A stretch of 64,000 nt of DNA from Uranotaenia lowii (GCF_029784155.1 NC_073693.1:111290683-111354682), one strand, 5' to 3'. Counted from the stretch's first letter, positions 39,101 to 50,318 are shown. Translations and numbers: made by a program. Notes: generated by a model not told the origin, from the sequence alone.

Positions 39101-39801
39101 GCTGAGTCGAGATATTCCATTTATTTTTTTACAATTTCTTCATTCAAAACGGTTCATACTTTAAAATTTTTCATGTTCATGATGTTTTTTTTTTTAAATG
39201 AAATAATTTTTAATTAAAAAACAGTCGCACAAACCAAAATTGAAAATTCCTTCAAGTTTAAAACTCAATTGTATTTGTGAAATAAATCATGAGAATATTT
39301 TGTTTTCTTCCCGAGCAAAACTAACGCATTTGTATTTGTATCCTTATAAGGATTAACAAAAACCTCATAAAAAAAAAGAAAAAGTTATTAAATATATTCC
39401 TTGCATTTCACAGAAATTGCAATGTATCGTACACAGAAAAGCAAAAGTAATTACGAAAGTTAATTACCGTTAGTATCTTTCGATAATTATTAATAATTAG
39501 AGCACTAAGGGCACTATATTCTTTGAGGAAGAATATTTCAAAATTTTAAGATTATAGTAAGATCATAAGAAAATGATGGTGTGTTGAAACGAGCGGAGGG
39601 TAATTTTAAAGTTGCACATCACATTTCATTTTTGTTCAGTTCGGTGACACTATTTTAAATTCAATTCAGCAAGATTAATACTATTTTTTAAATAAATTTT
39701 CATAAATTCATAAATATGTTTTTTTATTTGCAAAACCATCTGGCATCTTTGTCTCGCGTTTCGGTCACTTTTTTCATGAGTGTGACATAAGCCATGGACG
39801 G
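36161..39801. other. AT-rich spacer with old repeat fragments
   Basis: Near 36500 and 36870-36910 TTTTACCCCAG and GATGCCCCGATTGACGGTA recall the phrase at 5571-5610. At 37370-37480 a GCCCGGAT-rich fragment resembles 4880-4935. A minus-strand open stretch at 38747-39004 has no recognised motif. No gene is called. Confidence 0.4.
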
Positions 39802-39803
39802 TA

Positions 39804-40656
39804 GGGGAACATGCCCTATTATGCGCCACCTAAGCGAATCGCTCGTTTTCTATGTATTCCACGTACAAATTGTGTTAAAAATGGGTGTAATTGTTGAAGA
39901 AAACTGTTTTCTACAAATTCCTATGATTTTTCATTACTCAAATTGCTATAGTTTCTTCAAAAACATGATTTTTAAAAACCATATTCAAAGCCACAGAACA
40001 AAACTGTGTTGCGAATACGCGCCGCTGTGTATTCAATACGCGCCTAGCAGCCGAACATACCCGAGAGCAGCCGAAGACCGAAAACACACCAATACTTACA
40101 GACACTTTGACTGAAAAGAAAATCAAAATGGACTAATAGAAATTTAACAAAAAATGAAAAATAGATTTTTTGGGCTGAATTAACGCTCAAAATATGGTTT
40201 TAGACTTTTTGTTCATTTTCAATTAAAATTGGCCTTTTTGAAAAATTAATGCTATTTTCAGCCTACTACGATTGGCGCGTTATAAAGAGCGCATGGACCG
40301 TGATAGGGCATACCCATGAAAAGCATACCTTAGCGAGTTCAGTATGATTTTTTAGCATAAAATCATAATTTAGATTCTCCTCTATCGATGTGTCAGAAAA
40401 TATTGTCTTACTCGTTTTTCTCTGCTTGGTGACACCTTACTAAAAGTGTTTTAAAATTTAGATCGAAATGAAGAAAAACCTAAATTGTGAAATTATCACG
40501 ACACAGTGGCATTTTAAGAGAAAATTTATACTTGCCATGACCAATCACAGCATTTAAAACAAATTGGTAATATTTTGCAGGCTTAAAATGTGTCAGATTC
40601 TTCAAAACAATAGTGGCGCGTATTAGCCACATGGGGCGTTATATGAACTTTTCCCC
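39804..40656 (+). mobile_element. TA-flanked TIR element (GGGGAACATGCCC family), copy 1
   Basis: The left end GGGGAACATGCCCTATTATG and right end GGGGCGTTATATGAACTTTTCCCC-type sequence are imperfect inverted repeats. TA flanks both ends (39802-39803 and 40657-40658). The whole element recurs in the opposite orientation at 56433-57284 with only scattered differences. Its longest frames (62-106 residues) show no transposase motif, so it is non-autonomous. Confidence 0.88.
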
Positions 40657-40658
40657 TA

Positions 40659-41739
40659 CGGGTAACGGTTTGAGATCATTTTTACGATTAGAAAAAATAT
40701 TAAAGTGAATCGTTCAAACCGTTCATTCACCCTTTCAGATACCATCACTTTTCACATGAACGTTCATGTTTCGTTCTTATTGTAGTCGAAGTAAAGTCAA
40801 ACATAATAACAACGTTTACAGGGACATTCACTTTTTCTGGAGGAGTAGATGAATCGTATGGACTGTTTGAGACATGGTTTTTTGGTATGCGGGAAGACAA
40901 GTTGGTTTTTTCTTTTCTTCCGTAATGGTCTGCGCAAACAATGGATTTGTTTCGCTCAGATTTTCCGGATATCTATTACCCGGTTTTTGAATTTGAATTT
41001 TTGAAATTGATTACCCAGTTTTTGTCAGGTTTATCAAAAAAAAATCTCCAGGAATTGCCGGGCCCGGAAAATTTCTGAAATGCTTATAGAATCATATTGT
41101 TTTGGCACCACTCATATTTGATTCACTCAGACGAGCACACACATAGAAACGCTCGATCAGATAATTATTTTTACTTTGTTGAGAAATAACGATTTTGAAT
41201 ATGAACTATAACCTTATTATTGGCTGGCAGACAATCTTTTCGTGTTTACTTCATGCCTATTTTTTGCGCTCATTCTGGTTTGACAGATGAGCTATAATTC
41301 TTTATCGAACTGCTTAAGGCCGGGAATAATATCCATTTCTTCTTTTGTCACCCTCCCCCTCCCCTCTTAGAAATTTCCGAAAAAGCAGAAGGGGGAATAA
41401 ATAAAGTTTGAAGTAGTTTGTGAAAATTTCGAAGAAAGAGCAAAAAAGCAAATAGTGAAGATAGGTGTTTTAACGCCTTTTGTATTATTGAGTTTATTCA
41501 ATTTTTCGATAAAAAATTACTTGATTAAGAGGTTTTATGCAATGATGTAGTATGCAAGTTTGTTGCATACAAGCTTTCGTGAAATTTATTCCAATTTATT
41601 ATTATTATTATTTTTTTTTTTCATTATGTGGCTTATGGAGGCTTATCGTGGTGGGTGCCACAAATGAAAGAATTAAATATTGGCAAAGTTTGCGTGTATT
41701 GGGCAACATCTCTTATAGTTTTGCAATTTGTATCCTTGA
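40659..41739. other. AT-rich spacer; (TTA)n run before a GC-rich block
   Basis: No gene is seen. A CCGG-rich fragment near 40960-41070 resembles those at 4880 and 37370. A (TTA)n/T-rich run at about 41598-41621 borders the GC-rich block. Read on the minus strand it would look like the A-rich tail of a retroposed sequence. Confidence 0.4.
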
Positions 41740-42640
41740 CGCCTCGGATTCGGCGGCTGATCCAGCAGACGTTCGCCATTGACGCGGCGTGGGAATTTGA
41801 TCCGATTCGGCGACTGTTCCTACGGATATTCGCCACTGATGTGGCAAAGAGATGCGCTCGGATTCAGCACCTGTCCACCGGGATTCTCGCCACTGGTGTG
41901 GCGGCTGCTCTACCGGATATTCGCCACTGAAGCGGCGGCTACTCCACCGGACATTCGCCATTTCTGCGGCTATCGAACCCCAGACAGTCGGTTTCGGCGG
42001 CTGATCCACCGAATGTTCTTCGCCTGCTGCGGCGATCAGAATTCGGTCCGAATTGGCGGCTGTTCCTCCTGATGTTCTTCGCCTGCTGCGGCGATGGAAA
42101 ACGCATGGGTTCGTCACCGGTACGCCGGTATTTTCTTCGCCACTGGTGCGGCGATGGAACTCGGTCCGGATGGGCAGCGGTATCACCGAGATGCGGCGAC
42201 GAAGAGCGAACGGATACGGCACCGGTTCGCCGGAATTTCTTCACCACTTGGGCGGCGATGGAACGCTCTCGGATTCGTTGGCGCTTCCTTCGGATGTAGG
42301 CCCCTGCTGCGGCGATTAAATTAGCTTCGGTTCGGCAACGGTACCACCGCGAATCTTTCGCCAATGATGCGGCGACGAAAAGTGAACTTTATCGGCGGCT
42401 GTGCCACCAGACGATCTTCACCACGGATGCGGCGATGGAAAGCGATCCTACTCGCACCGATTCACCGGGATTTTCCCACCGGATCGGCGATAGATGGCAG
42501 GTGGATTCAGCGATCGTCCCCGGGCTTTTTCGCCACTGGTGCGGCGGCTGCTTCACCAGATATTCGCCTGCTGCGGTGGTCTGAGGCCTTTTGCTTTGGC
42601 GGAGGTTCTACCGGATGTTACGCCACTAGTGCGGATCAGA
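41740..42640. repeat. GC-rich degenerate tandem repeats (about 55-60 bp)
   Basis: Variants of TTCGCCACTGGTGCGGCG recur roughly fifteen times, often about 55-60 bp apart, with linking words such as GATCCACCGGA. The composition is strikingly GC-rich against the AT-rich window. Open frames exist on both strands (up to 169 residues on the minus strand, with a recurring HQWRISVG-type phrase). The repeats slip frame and no known protein is visible. It may be the repeated 5' region of a minus-strand retroposon or an old minisatellite. Confidence 0.65.
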
Positions 42641-43102
42641 AAAAGCCTGGGAATCTAGCGAGAAAGAGAAATAAGGGGAAAAGGGCCGCCTCTGCGTCCC
42701 TTTTCTGGAGCTTGATTTTCTCCTCCTGGAGCTCCTGACCCGGGAATCGGGCTTCTCCTAATGGGCTGCCCTTTGATTCGCCTGGATGGATATCGTGCCA
42801 AAAAGCACGTGGCGTAGCCGAGGTTTTTTGCCGCGTAGCCAAGTTTTTTTTGCCGCGTAGCTGCTCCTGCTGGAATGCTGGAATCAGGATCCTCCAGGCC
42901 CTTCGGCTAGCCTAACCGAGTTTTCTTAGGGGCACGCACTCAACGATCGACCGAACTTTTTTCCCACCGGTACCGCGAGTGACGTTTTGGCGGGCTTGCA
43001 CGCTCAGTATCGTTTACTCATTTTTTGCACGCTCAGTATCCTTCCTTTATTTTTGCCTTTATTTTTGCGTTTATTCTTTGTACACGCTAACGCTGCTTAA
43101 CA
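42641..43102. other. GC-rich continuation with short repeats
   Basis: It contains three copies of a GCCGCGTAGC word (42828-42860) and two copies of TTGCACGCTCAGTATC (about 43000-43040). No gene is recognised. It probably belongs to the same inserted unit as the tandem block to its left. Confidence 0.45.
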
Positions 43103-43104
43103 TA

Positions 43105-43506
43105 CACTCAGAAATAAATAAAATATCAAACAGTTATATTTTAGGTATTTTCACATATCTCCCTCTTTACGCACACGGATATTTCTCATGGTGTAATTAC
43201 TGGGATATTTCTCACTGGGAAATATTTCTGCGATTAAAATTTATGCATTGAGAAATGTTATGGAACGACATCTGGTGGTCAGAAATAAAAGTTTGAGCCG
43301 TAACGTAAAGGCAAACGCTTAAAGCAGAAATAAACAGAAAAACCAAACGAAAATCGTTTGATTTTCGTCCATGTTCTATGGTCAATGTGCATAATTGACC
43401 GATAGAAGATGGCGATAGATGGCGAAAACAGTGATTTGCGCTTTTTTATTTGTGAATATTTAATGCATAAATAAGGTGTGAAATAGTGTGTGGAAATTCA
43501 TAAAAA
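43105..43506 (+). mobile_element. Candidate TIR element, left part (split by LINE)
   Basis: TA then CACTCAGAAAT at 43103-43115 is matched by its complement ATTTCTGAGTG then TA at 48741-48753. The inner sequences share GATATTTCTC and AATTTATGCAT in inverted order. Taken together the parts would make a TA-flanked element of about 780 bp, in the size range of others here, interrupted by the LINE. Confidence 0.45.
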
Positions 43507-43756
43507 TAGTGTTAAAACTTCGAGGAGATACCATAGGATCAGGATAAGTAGAAGTCTTAAATCACTTTGAATAGTTTTATGTTCCTTTCGAGAGTTAATT
43601 AACAGCAGTATCAAGCGAGAATTGATGAAAATCTATTCAGAGCTTGTGCTGCTGGAGCGTTTTTTTTTTCTTGCTTTGTTTTATTCTCCACACACAATTG
43701 AACTCAGCCAAGCGAGCTAGCGCGTCCTCCGGGTCGGTCGTTCGTAGGTAGAAACA

Positions 43757-45163
43757 ATGAGTGTGTGCAAAAAATGTGGATTGCAACTGAAGTGCTCGGA
43801 CCAACCTTTGACCTGTTGGTGTGGATCGGTTTTTCACGCCACTTGCACCAACTTGCAAAGGTCGGTTTCGAAGCTGGTCAATGATAACGTTAATCTTCAA
43901 TTTAGATGTGATGATTGCATTTCGGATAAGAATATTGTTCCAAATATCGGATCGATCGGAAGCGATGTTGATGCGTTAGCAAACACATCGTTATTGATTG
44001 AAAAGATTCAGAACGACATTCTTAACCAAATTAGTACTAAGATGGATATTGTTGTAACACAGATAAGAAGTGACATGAAAAAAATGTTGGAACAAAAAGT
44101 CGATGGTTTATGTAGTAATGTAGATAGTAAATTTTCTGTTATTGATGACAAAATAAAATCTTGGTTTGAAAAAAACGATAATTTGGTGCCTGGAAACAGA
44201 AAAAGAGTTTTTTCTACCAGGAATACTAATTCTGAATCGGGTCTCAATCCAAAAAAGAAAACATTAATATTGAATGATAGAAATGATGAACCGTTGCAAA
44301 TTGATGCTGATAATAATGAGTTGGATGATGAAGTTTTCAGTAAAAATTCAACGTTATCGTACGCGACAGTAGTTAAAAGAAAATTATCTTATAGGAAAAA
44401 ATCAAGATCAAGTAATCGTAAAGTTCGTCCGATCATTGTGATAAAACCTGCGCAATCTTCTCAGCAATGTGAGGATACACGTGAGTTTTTGAAACAAAAG
44501 TTGAACCCCAAAATTCACAAAGTTAACAATTTTCGAAATGGGAAAGATGGCTCTATTATTGTAGAGTGTACAACAAATGAAAATATTGAATCAGTTAAAG
44601 ATGGAATAGACAAGGATCTTGGAGATGAATACAGCGCTGTTATTCCCCCTCCAGCAAGACCAAGGGTTAAAATTATGGGAATGAGTGAAAAATATTCGCC
44701 CGAAAGATTCATTGAGATACTTAAGGATCAAAATGATCTTACAATTGGCTTTGTAAACGTTATCAAAAGTTTTGAGAATCCACGCTTTAAATATAACAAG
44801 TACAACTTTATTATAGAAGTAGACATAGCGACTTACAAAAATCTGAACGCATTGAAACGTGTTAATATTGAGTGGGATTCCTGTTCGGTATTTGATGCTT
44901 TTGGTGTCGTCAGATGCTTTAAATGTGGAGAATTTAATCATAAAAGTACGGATTGCGTTAATCGGGAAAGATGTTCCAAGTGTGGTGATTTCCATAAAAC
45001 ATCCGATTGCTCTGCTGATCAAGCTAATTGTATCAACTGTTTAAAAATGAACTCAGAGCGTAAAATGAACTTGAAAACGGATCATACAGCTTACAGTCTG
45101 GATTGTCCAGTTTACAAGAGACTTTTGCAAAGTAAAAAGGATAAATTTAACTTTAGCGAATAG
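43757..45163 (+). CDS. LINE ORF1 protein with PHD-type finger and zinc knuckles
   Basis: A 468-residue frame starts at an ATG in a good context (AAACAATGAG). Residues 4-54 fit a C4HC3 PHD finger: C4, C7, C20, C22, H27, C30, C51, C54. A lysine- and asparagine-rich middle follows. The end holds zinc knuckles: CFKCGEFNHKSTDC from residue 387, CSKCGDFHKTSDC from 406, and a third starting CINC at 425 with a later H and C. ORF1 proteins of such LINEs bind their own RNA and package it with ORF2. The frame ends in UAG at 45161-45163, with ORF2 continuing in the same frame. No internal stops are present, so this copy is young. Confidence 0.88.
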   Translation: MSVCKKCGLQLKCSDQPLTCWCGSVFHATCTNLQRSVSKLVNDNVNLQFRCDDCISDKNIVPNIGSIGSDVDALANTSLLIEKIQNDILNQISTKMDIVVTQIRSDMKKMLEQKVDGLCSNVDSKFSVIDDKIKSWFEKNDNLVPGNRKRVFSTRNTNSESGLNPKKKTLILNDRNDEPLQIDADNNELDDEVFSKNSTLSYATVVKRKLSYRKKSRSSNRKVRPIIVIKPAQSSQQCEDTREFLKQKLNPKIHKVNNFRNGKDGSIIVECTTNENIESVKDGIDKDLGDEYSAVIPPPARPRVKIMGMSEKYSPERFIEILKDQNDLTIGFVNVIKSFENPRFKYNKYNFIIEVDIATYKNLNALKRVNIEWDSCSVFDAFGVVRCFKCGEFNHKSTDCVNRERCSKCGDFHKTSDCSADQANCINCLKMNSERKMNLKTDHTAYSLDCPVYKRLLQSKKDKFNFSE

Positions 45164-45169
45164 CAACCA
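45161..45169 (+). promoter_or_regulatory. In-frame UAG with CAA CCA readthrough context
   Basis: The only stop between ORF1 and ORF2 is UAG followed by CAA CCA. This fits the UAG-CAR-YYA readthrough signal known from plant RNA viruses. The two frames are otherwise continuous. Recognition is by sequence match; function is inferred. Confidence 0.6.
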
Positions 45170-47975
45170 ATTAGAACTATTTGTTCCGGGATTTCTAGTA
45201 TAGTATACTTAAATATTAATGGGTTAGCTACAAATTATGTGGCTTTGAAACTATTAGTAGAATCAATTCGTCCGTCTTTGATATTCATAACTGAAACACA
45301 TGTTAAGGTAGCAGAAGCCTACGATCAGTACAATATAATGGGATATAATGCAGTTTTCTGTTTATCTCATTCAAGTCATACAGGTGGAGTAGCAATCTAC
45401 GCGAAATCATCAATTGTTTTAAAAGTTCGATCAAATGAATCAATTGAAAATAATTGGTTCTTAGGCGTTACGATTTGTAGAGGCATGAAATCGGGTAACT
45501 ATGGTCTACTGTATCATTCACCAAACTCAAGTGATCAGCGTTTTCTTGATATTTTTGAAAAATGGATGGATAATTTTCTAGATGCAAGTAAACTAAATAT
45601 CGTAGCAGGTGATTTTAATATTAACTGGTTGGTTGATAGTGATTCGAAGCATTTAAAACGGATTGTAGAATATCTCAACCTTAAGCAAACAGTTAATGAT
45701 TTTACCAGAATTTCAAGTAACAGTCGCACTTTAATCGACCATGTATTTAGTAATTTTGAGTCGGTACAGTCTAAAACTGATGTTGATTTAAAAATAACTG
45801 ACCATGAAACTATCGTTATTACGATTTTAGATGATTTAATAGAACCTGAAAGTAAAGTTCGAATGAAATGCTGGAAAAAATATTCGCAGCAAGCGTTATC
45901 AGAGCTTGTAGCAATGAACTTAGGTTCGAATGCTTTTAATTGTTGCCTAGACCAAAAAGCTGCTGTTCTAACTGATATTTTGAAAACGTGCACAAATCAG
46001 CTTGTAACAGAAAAATATGTACAAGTTACTAATTCCAGTAGCTGGTACAATATTGAACTATGGCGTCTTAAACGCAAAAGAGATAGACTTTACAAAAAGT
46101 TCTGTAGGTCAAATAGCCCTTCAATGTGGAATCAGTACACAATCGCAAGAAACATATATTCAAGGTCCTTAAAAAAGACTAGGAGTGAGTATATTCAAAA
46201 GAAAATTGATCACAACAAAAATAATAGCAAAGAACTATGGAAAATTCTGAAAAATCTGATGAATTCACAGAGTGCAACCCCGAAAGTTGTCACTTTTGAC
46301 GGAGTCGAGGAGGAATCGGCTCACGTTATTGCTAGTAAATTCAACGAATATTTCATTGGAAGCGTCTCTCAAATCCACCAGAGTATCGAGTCTGTCAGTG
46401 AGCCTGATGAACTAAATTTTCATGTTAACTGTGCATTAGAAATTTTTCGAACTATAAGTTACATTGAACTAAAAAAGATTTGTTTTTCACTAGAGAAATC
46501 AGCTGGAATTGATAATGTAAATGCACAAATTCTCCAGGATTGTTTCCATGTCATTGCACAACCATTGCTGGAACTTATTAATGAATCACTCGAAACTGGA
46601 CATGTGCCGCAGATTTGGAAAGAATCACTTGTGATTCCTATTCAGAAGATTGCTGGAACGACTAAATCCGAAGAGTTTCGTCCAATTAATATGTTGCATA
46701 CACTTGAAAAAATTTTAGAACTTGTAGTTAAAGAACAGTTGATGGAATATTTGAATCGACACAATCTACTCATACCAGAACAATCAGGATATCGAGAAAA
46801 ACATTCATGTGAAACTGCATTGAATCTTGTTTTAGCAAAATGGAAACATTATATTGAAAAGAAAGAACCAGTCTTGGCTGTATTTTTGGATTTGAAACGT
46901 GCCTTTGAAACAATTTCTAGACCGTTGTTATTGGAAACGTTGAAACAATTTGGAATTTGCGGTAATGTGTTCAAGTGGTTTGACAGTTACTTATGTAGCA
47001 GAACTCAAAAAACATATTTTAATAATTGTACATCAAGTCTTTTGTGTAACTCTCTTGGTGTACCTCAAGGGAGTGTGCTTGGGCCCATTTTGTTTACAAT
47101 GTACATTAACGATATAAAACGAGTTTTACGATTTTGTGATATAAATCTTTTTGCGGACGATACTGTTTTATTTGTTGCCGAACGGGACTTTCTAAGTGCT
47201 TTGTCGCATCTGAACGAAGATTTATATTATCTTGATAAGTGGCTCAAATTTAAAAAATTGAAATTGAATATAACTAAAACAAAATACATGATAATAACAA
47301 CTCGATTTGATAATTTTGATGGTCATGTCAACCTTAATGGTGAGCCGATTGATCGCGTTAGAGAAATAAAGTATCTTGGAGTAACAATTGATGATAAATT
47401 AACGTTCAAGAATCATATTAACATTGTTATTAAAAAAAATTGTTAAAAAATATGGAATTCTGTGTCGATTGAAAAACGACCTAACAATTGCCAGTAAAAT
47501 CCAGTTGTACAAATCTATCATTGCACCACACATTGATTTTTGTTCATCAATAATGTTTTTAGCTAATGAAACACAAATGTCACGATTGCAGCGCTTGCAG
47601 AATAAAATAATGCGTCTGATTTTAAAATGTAGTCGATATACTTCCTCTCGATTTCTATTGGATGCTCTGCAGTGGTTATCTATCAAACAGAGAATTAAAT
47701 ATTTAACAATGGTGTTCATTTATAAAATAGTTAATAATCATTTGCCATCGTATTTAAGTAACCGTATAATTAGAGGATATGATATTCATAGATACAATAC
47801 TAGAAATGCTTCGGAGATGAGAACACCCACTTTTTTTCTAAGCGCAACTCAAAATTCATTGTATTTTAAAGGTGTTAGTGAATATAATTCGTTACCACGG
47901 GAAATTAAATGTGCTCAAACTTTGGCTGAGTTCAAAAAACTTTGTATTTCACACATAAAAAGAGTAGTAGTTTAA
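45164..47975 (+). CDS. LINE ORF2: apurinic-type endonuclease and reverse transcriptase
   Basis: Directly after the ORF1 UAG and in the same frame runs a protein beginning QPIRTICSGISSIVYLNING. The endonuclease shows YLNING, ITETH, GDFN (45608), SRTLIDHVF and DHETI. RT blocks follow: FRPIN, DLKRAFE, GVPQGSVLGP and the active site FADD at 47150-47161, then KYLGVTID. The frame stops at 47446, but the natural C-terminal region continues one base shifted from 47424 to 47975 (KYGILCRL to HIKRVVV). The shift falls in the A8 run 47432-47439. The protein nicks target DNA and copies element RNA there. No AUG lies ahead of the endonuclease, so expression probably depends on readthrough of the UAG or on reinitiation. 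Confidence 0.87.
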
Positions 47976-48374
47976 GATAGATAATAAGGGAAGATTGTAT
48001 GTAACATTTGACGAATTTTTTAAAAGATTATAGTAAAAAGACAAGCAAATCATTGTTTTCGTCCGATGATGATGATGAGATTTGCTTTTATTTCTTAATT
48101 TGTGGCCTTCTGCCATTTGTAGAGTAGCGTAAAAGATAATGAGAAAGTCTACATATGTTTGAGCCACGCGCGCGCATATAAAATTAGATTGTCATTAGTT
48201 TTTTGTACTAAATGTGCATTGCAAGCACAAAACAGAAATCAGTCCGTTTTTTTTGCATACTGGTTCTGGAACAATACATAAATTATCTTAAAGATAACTC
48301 GACCAGCTCAAACCTGTGTAAGGGAATGAGGTGGGACCATCATCATCATCATCATCATCACCATAGCATAAAAA

Positions 48375-48751
48375 CATGTGCATTTCGCTGGTAATATTAC
48401 ATGCTGCAATTGAGTCCATCCTTTTTAAATACGATTCAGATAAATATTTAAAGAGAATGGAATCTGCATGCAGTCAAGTTGAAAGGCATTTAGCAACTGA
48501 AGAATCTAGCATGTGCTCATACCCGTTTAGTTGGGACTCAAACGCACAAAGCGTTTGTTTGAACAAAATAATATATAATTTCTCGGTTATTAAATTTTAT
48601 GCATTGGATCATTACACGCCAAGAAATTATTCGGATGCATAAATTTAAATATCTGAAATAGTTATTTTTTAATATTTCTGGATATTAATGTCAGAGAAAT
48701 ATCGGAGTTATTGAAATATAATAATTTTCATATTTTTTTCATTTCTGAGTG
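48375..48751 (+). mobile_element. Candidate TIR element, right part
   Basis: The right portion of the TA-flanked element described at 43105. It ends ATTTCTGAGTG then TA (48752-48753), and contains a CAAACGC/GCGTTTG hairpin near 48539-48560. No gene is present. Confidence 0.45.
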
Positions 48752-48753
48752 TA

Positions 48754-49690
48754 AGGTTTTGTTTTTGGATTAGTTATTGTTGCCAATCGCTTTAAACGTA
48801 TCAATTTTGAGACTTATGACTTTAAATAAATTCAAATGCAACAAGGATTTGAAATATATTCCGGCCTAATTTCTTCATAAACATGAGGTGAAATGATGAA
48901 ACAAAGATTCTGGATTAATTTTAAATAAGAAAAAAACGGTTTTGATTCTAAAGCTTTGATTTTTCAGAAAATCTCACTGTTTTCAGTTCAATTCGTAGAT
49001 GGATGCATAATCTTGCATTAAAAACTAAATATAGTCTAAATATCGATTTTCGGGTTTATTTAGGTCCATCTTCATGATTTCGATGTAGTTTTCCAACACA
49101 GTTTTATTGCAGATCACGGTGAAGAAAACACAAAATAAACCATCTCCGAAGTTTCTGCTCATCTCAACTTCCGATTCAATTGCATATCATACTAGTAATA
49201 AGTTGCCATCTGATCCATCAAACTCCTTCAGAAATGTCTACATTATTCTGATTATCGGTCCAAAAAATCCACTGTAAAGTGGCTTTGATGCAGTTCTAAT
49301 TGTTTGGTTTAGTGATCTTAGAATTTCCAAAGCGCTTACGTGATACCAAGAACATATTTCTAGACTAAAATCACCCATCACACACCCTAATTAATCCAGG
49401 ATAGTCGAAAATAGTTCTCAATTCCGTTTAACAATAAGATAGTGCTGTCAGCTACGACTTAAAATTGAGAAAATAGTGTTTGACTGATTAAAAGAATTAA
49501 TATTTTTGAATAATTAGACTGTTTTTGGATGCAAATTCAGCCTAGATTCTATTTTTCATCATTTATCGTCATGTTGATGAGGTATTATAGCTCAAACGTC
49601 AAAAACCCTGGTACTGGAGGAAGATCTAGTGCCAAGGTATTGGAGGAAGTCTAGAAAACGCCTCAAAACGCAATAATCTATTCCAGTTGT
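48754..49690. other. AT-rich spacer
   Basis: No gene or repeat end was recognised. Confidence 0.45.
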
Positions 49691-49954
49691 TCATAGAAGC
49701 ACTATTATTCAGTTTTACACAGCAAATTTTAAGAAATAACTTTGATCTTTGTAGAAAATAAAAATGGTAATATTCTTATTTTGCACCTAATTTTCATATT
49801 TTTGGTCCTAAATACCAATTGCTTCGTTCAAAAAAAAAAAAAACTAATGCTTGATTTATCAGTAGAACAATTTGAAGCAAATTGTAGAAGAAAATTGTGA
49901 TTCATATTTCAAAAAGCAAATCACATAGTGGTACTATTCTTGTTTCGCTCACTG
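49691..49954 (+). mobile_element. Right-half copy of the 26167-26942 foldback MITE
   Basis: From ACACAGCAAATTTTAAGAAA to the end TGTTTCGCTCACTG the sequence follows the right arm of the 26.2 kb element, including TTTTTGGTCCT and CACATAGTGGTACTATTCTT, and is followed by TA (49955-49956). The left arm is missing, so this is a solo arm or a truncated copy. Confidence 0.7.
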
Positions 49955-49956
49955 TA

Positions 49957-50318
49957 TTTCGTAATTGGAATACAGACCCCGTTCGATTTTGGCAACACGC
50001 CCGAACATTATTCTTTCCCAAATCGAATTTTGCCAAAATTGAACGGGTTTTTTATTTATTTTTCTCTCTTATTTTTCCAAAAACAAGTATTTTTATTCTT
50101 TTGTTTATTATGTTTGTTTTGTTTGTGTTATATTTGCTATTTTTGTCATTCTTAATCATTTATTTGTTGAATTTTTTTCATTTTAAGTCTTTATTTTGTA
50201 TGTGATTTCTAGTTTTACGACATGTTTAAAATTTTTGTCATTTTTGAGTAGGTAGTTCATAGTTTTTTGTTCAGTTTTGAGTCTTGAAATGTTGTGATGA
50301 AATGATCTTCATTAACAT
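49957..50318. other. AT-rich spacer
   Basis: CCCGTTCGATTTTGGCAACA near 49978 and AAATCGAATTTTGCCAAAAT near 50021 form a short inverted pair, perhaps another MITE end. The rest is T-rich without a gene. Confidence 0.4.

Larger units (their letters stand above)
43507..48366 (+). mobile_element. Nearly intact CR1/L2-group LINE
   Basis: The unit comprises a short 5' UTR (about 250 bp), ORF1, ORF2 and a 3' UTR of about 390 bp ending in (CAT)n at 48338-48364. A GATGATGATGATGA run at 48065-48078 is an alternative end. CATAAAAA at 43499-43506 and 48367-48374 is a possible 8-bp target duplication but is weak. The element is the most complete autonomous transposon in the window, with one frame change near its C-terminal region. 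Confidence 0.7.

Noticed and set aside
41552..42842. Several overlapping frames of 60-169 residues on both strands
   Set aside because: They come from GC-rich tandem repeats with few stop codons; no known domain and no consistent frame.
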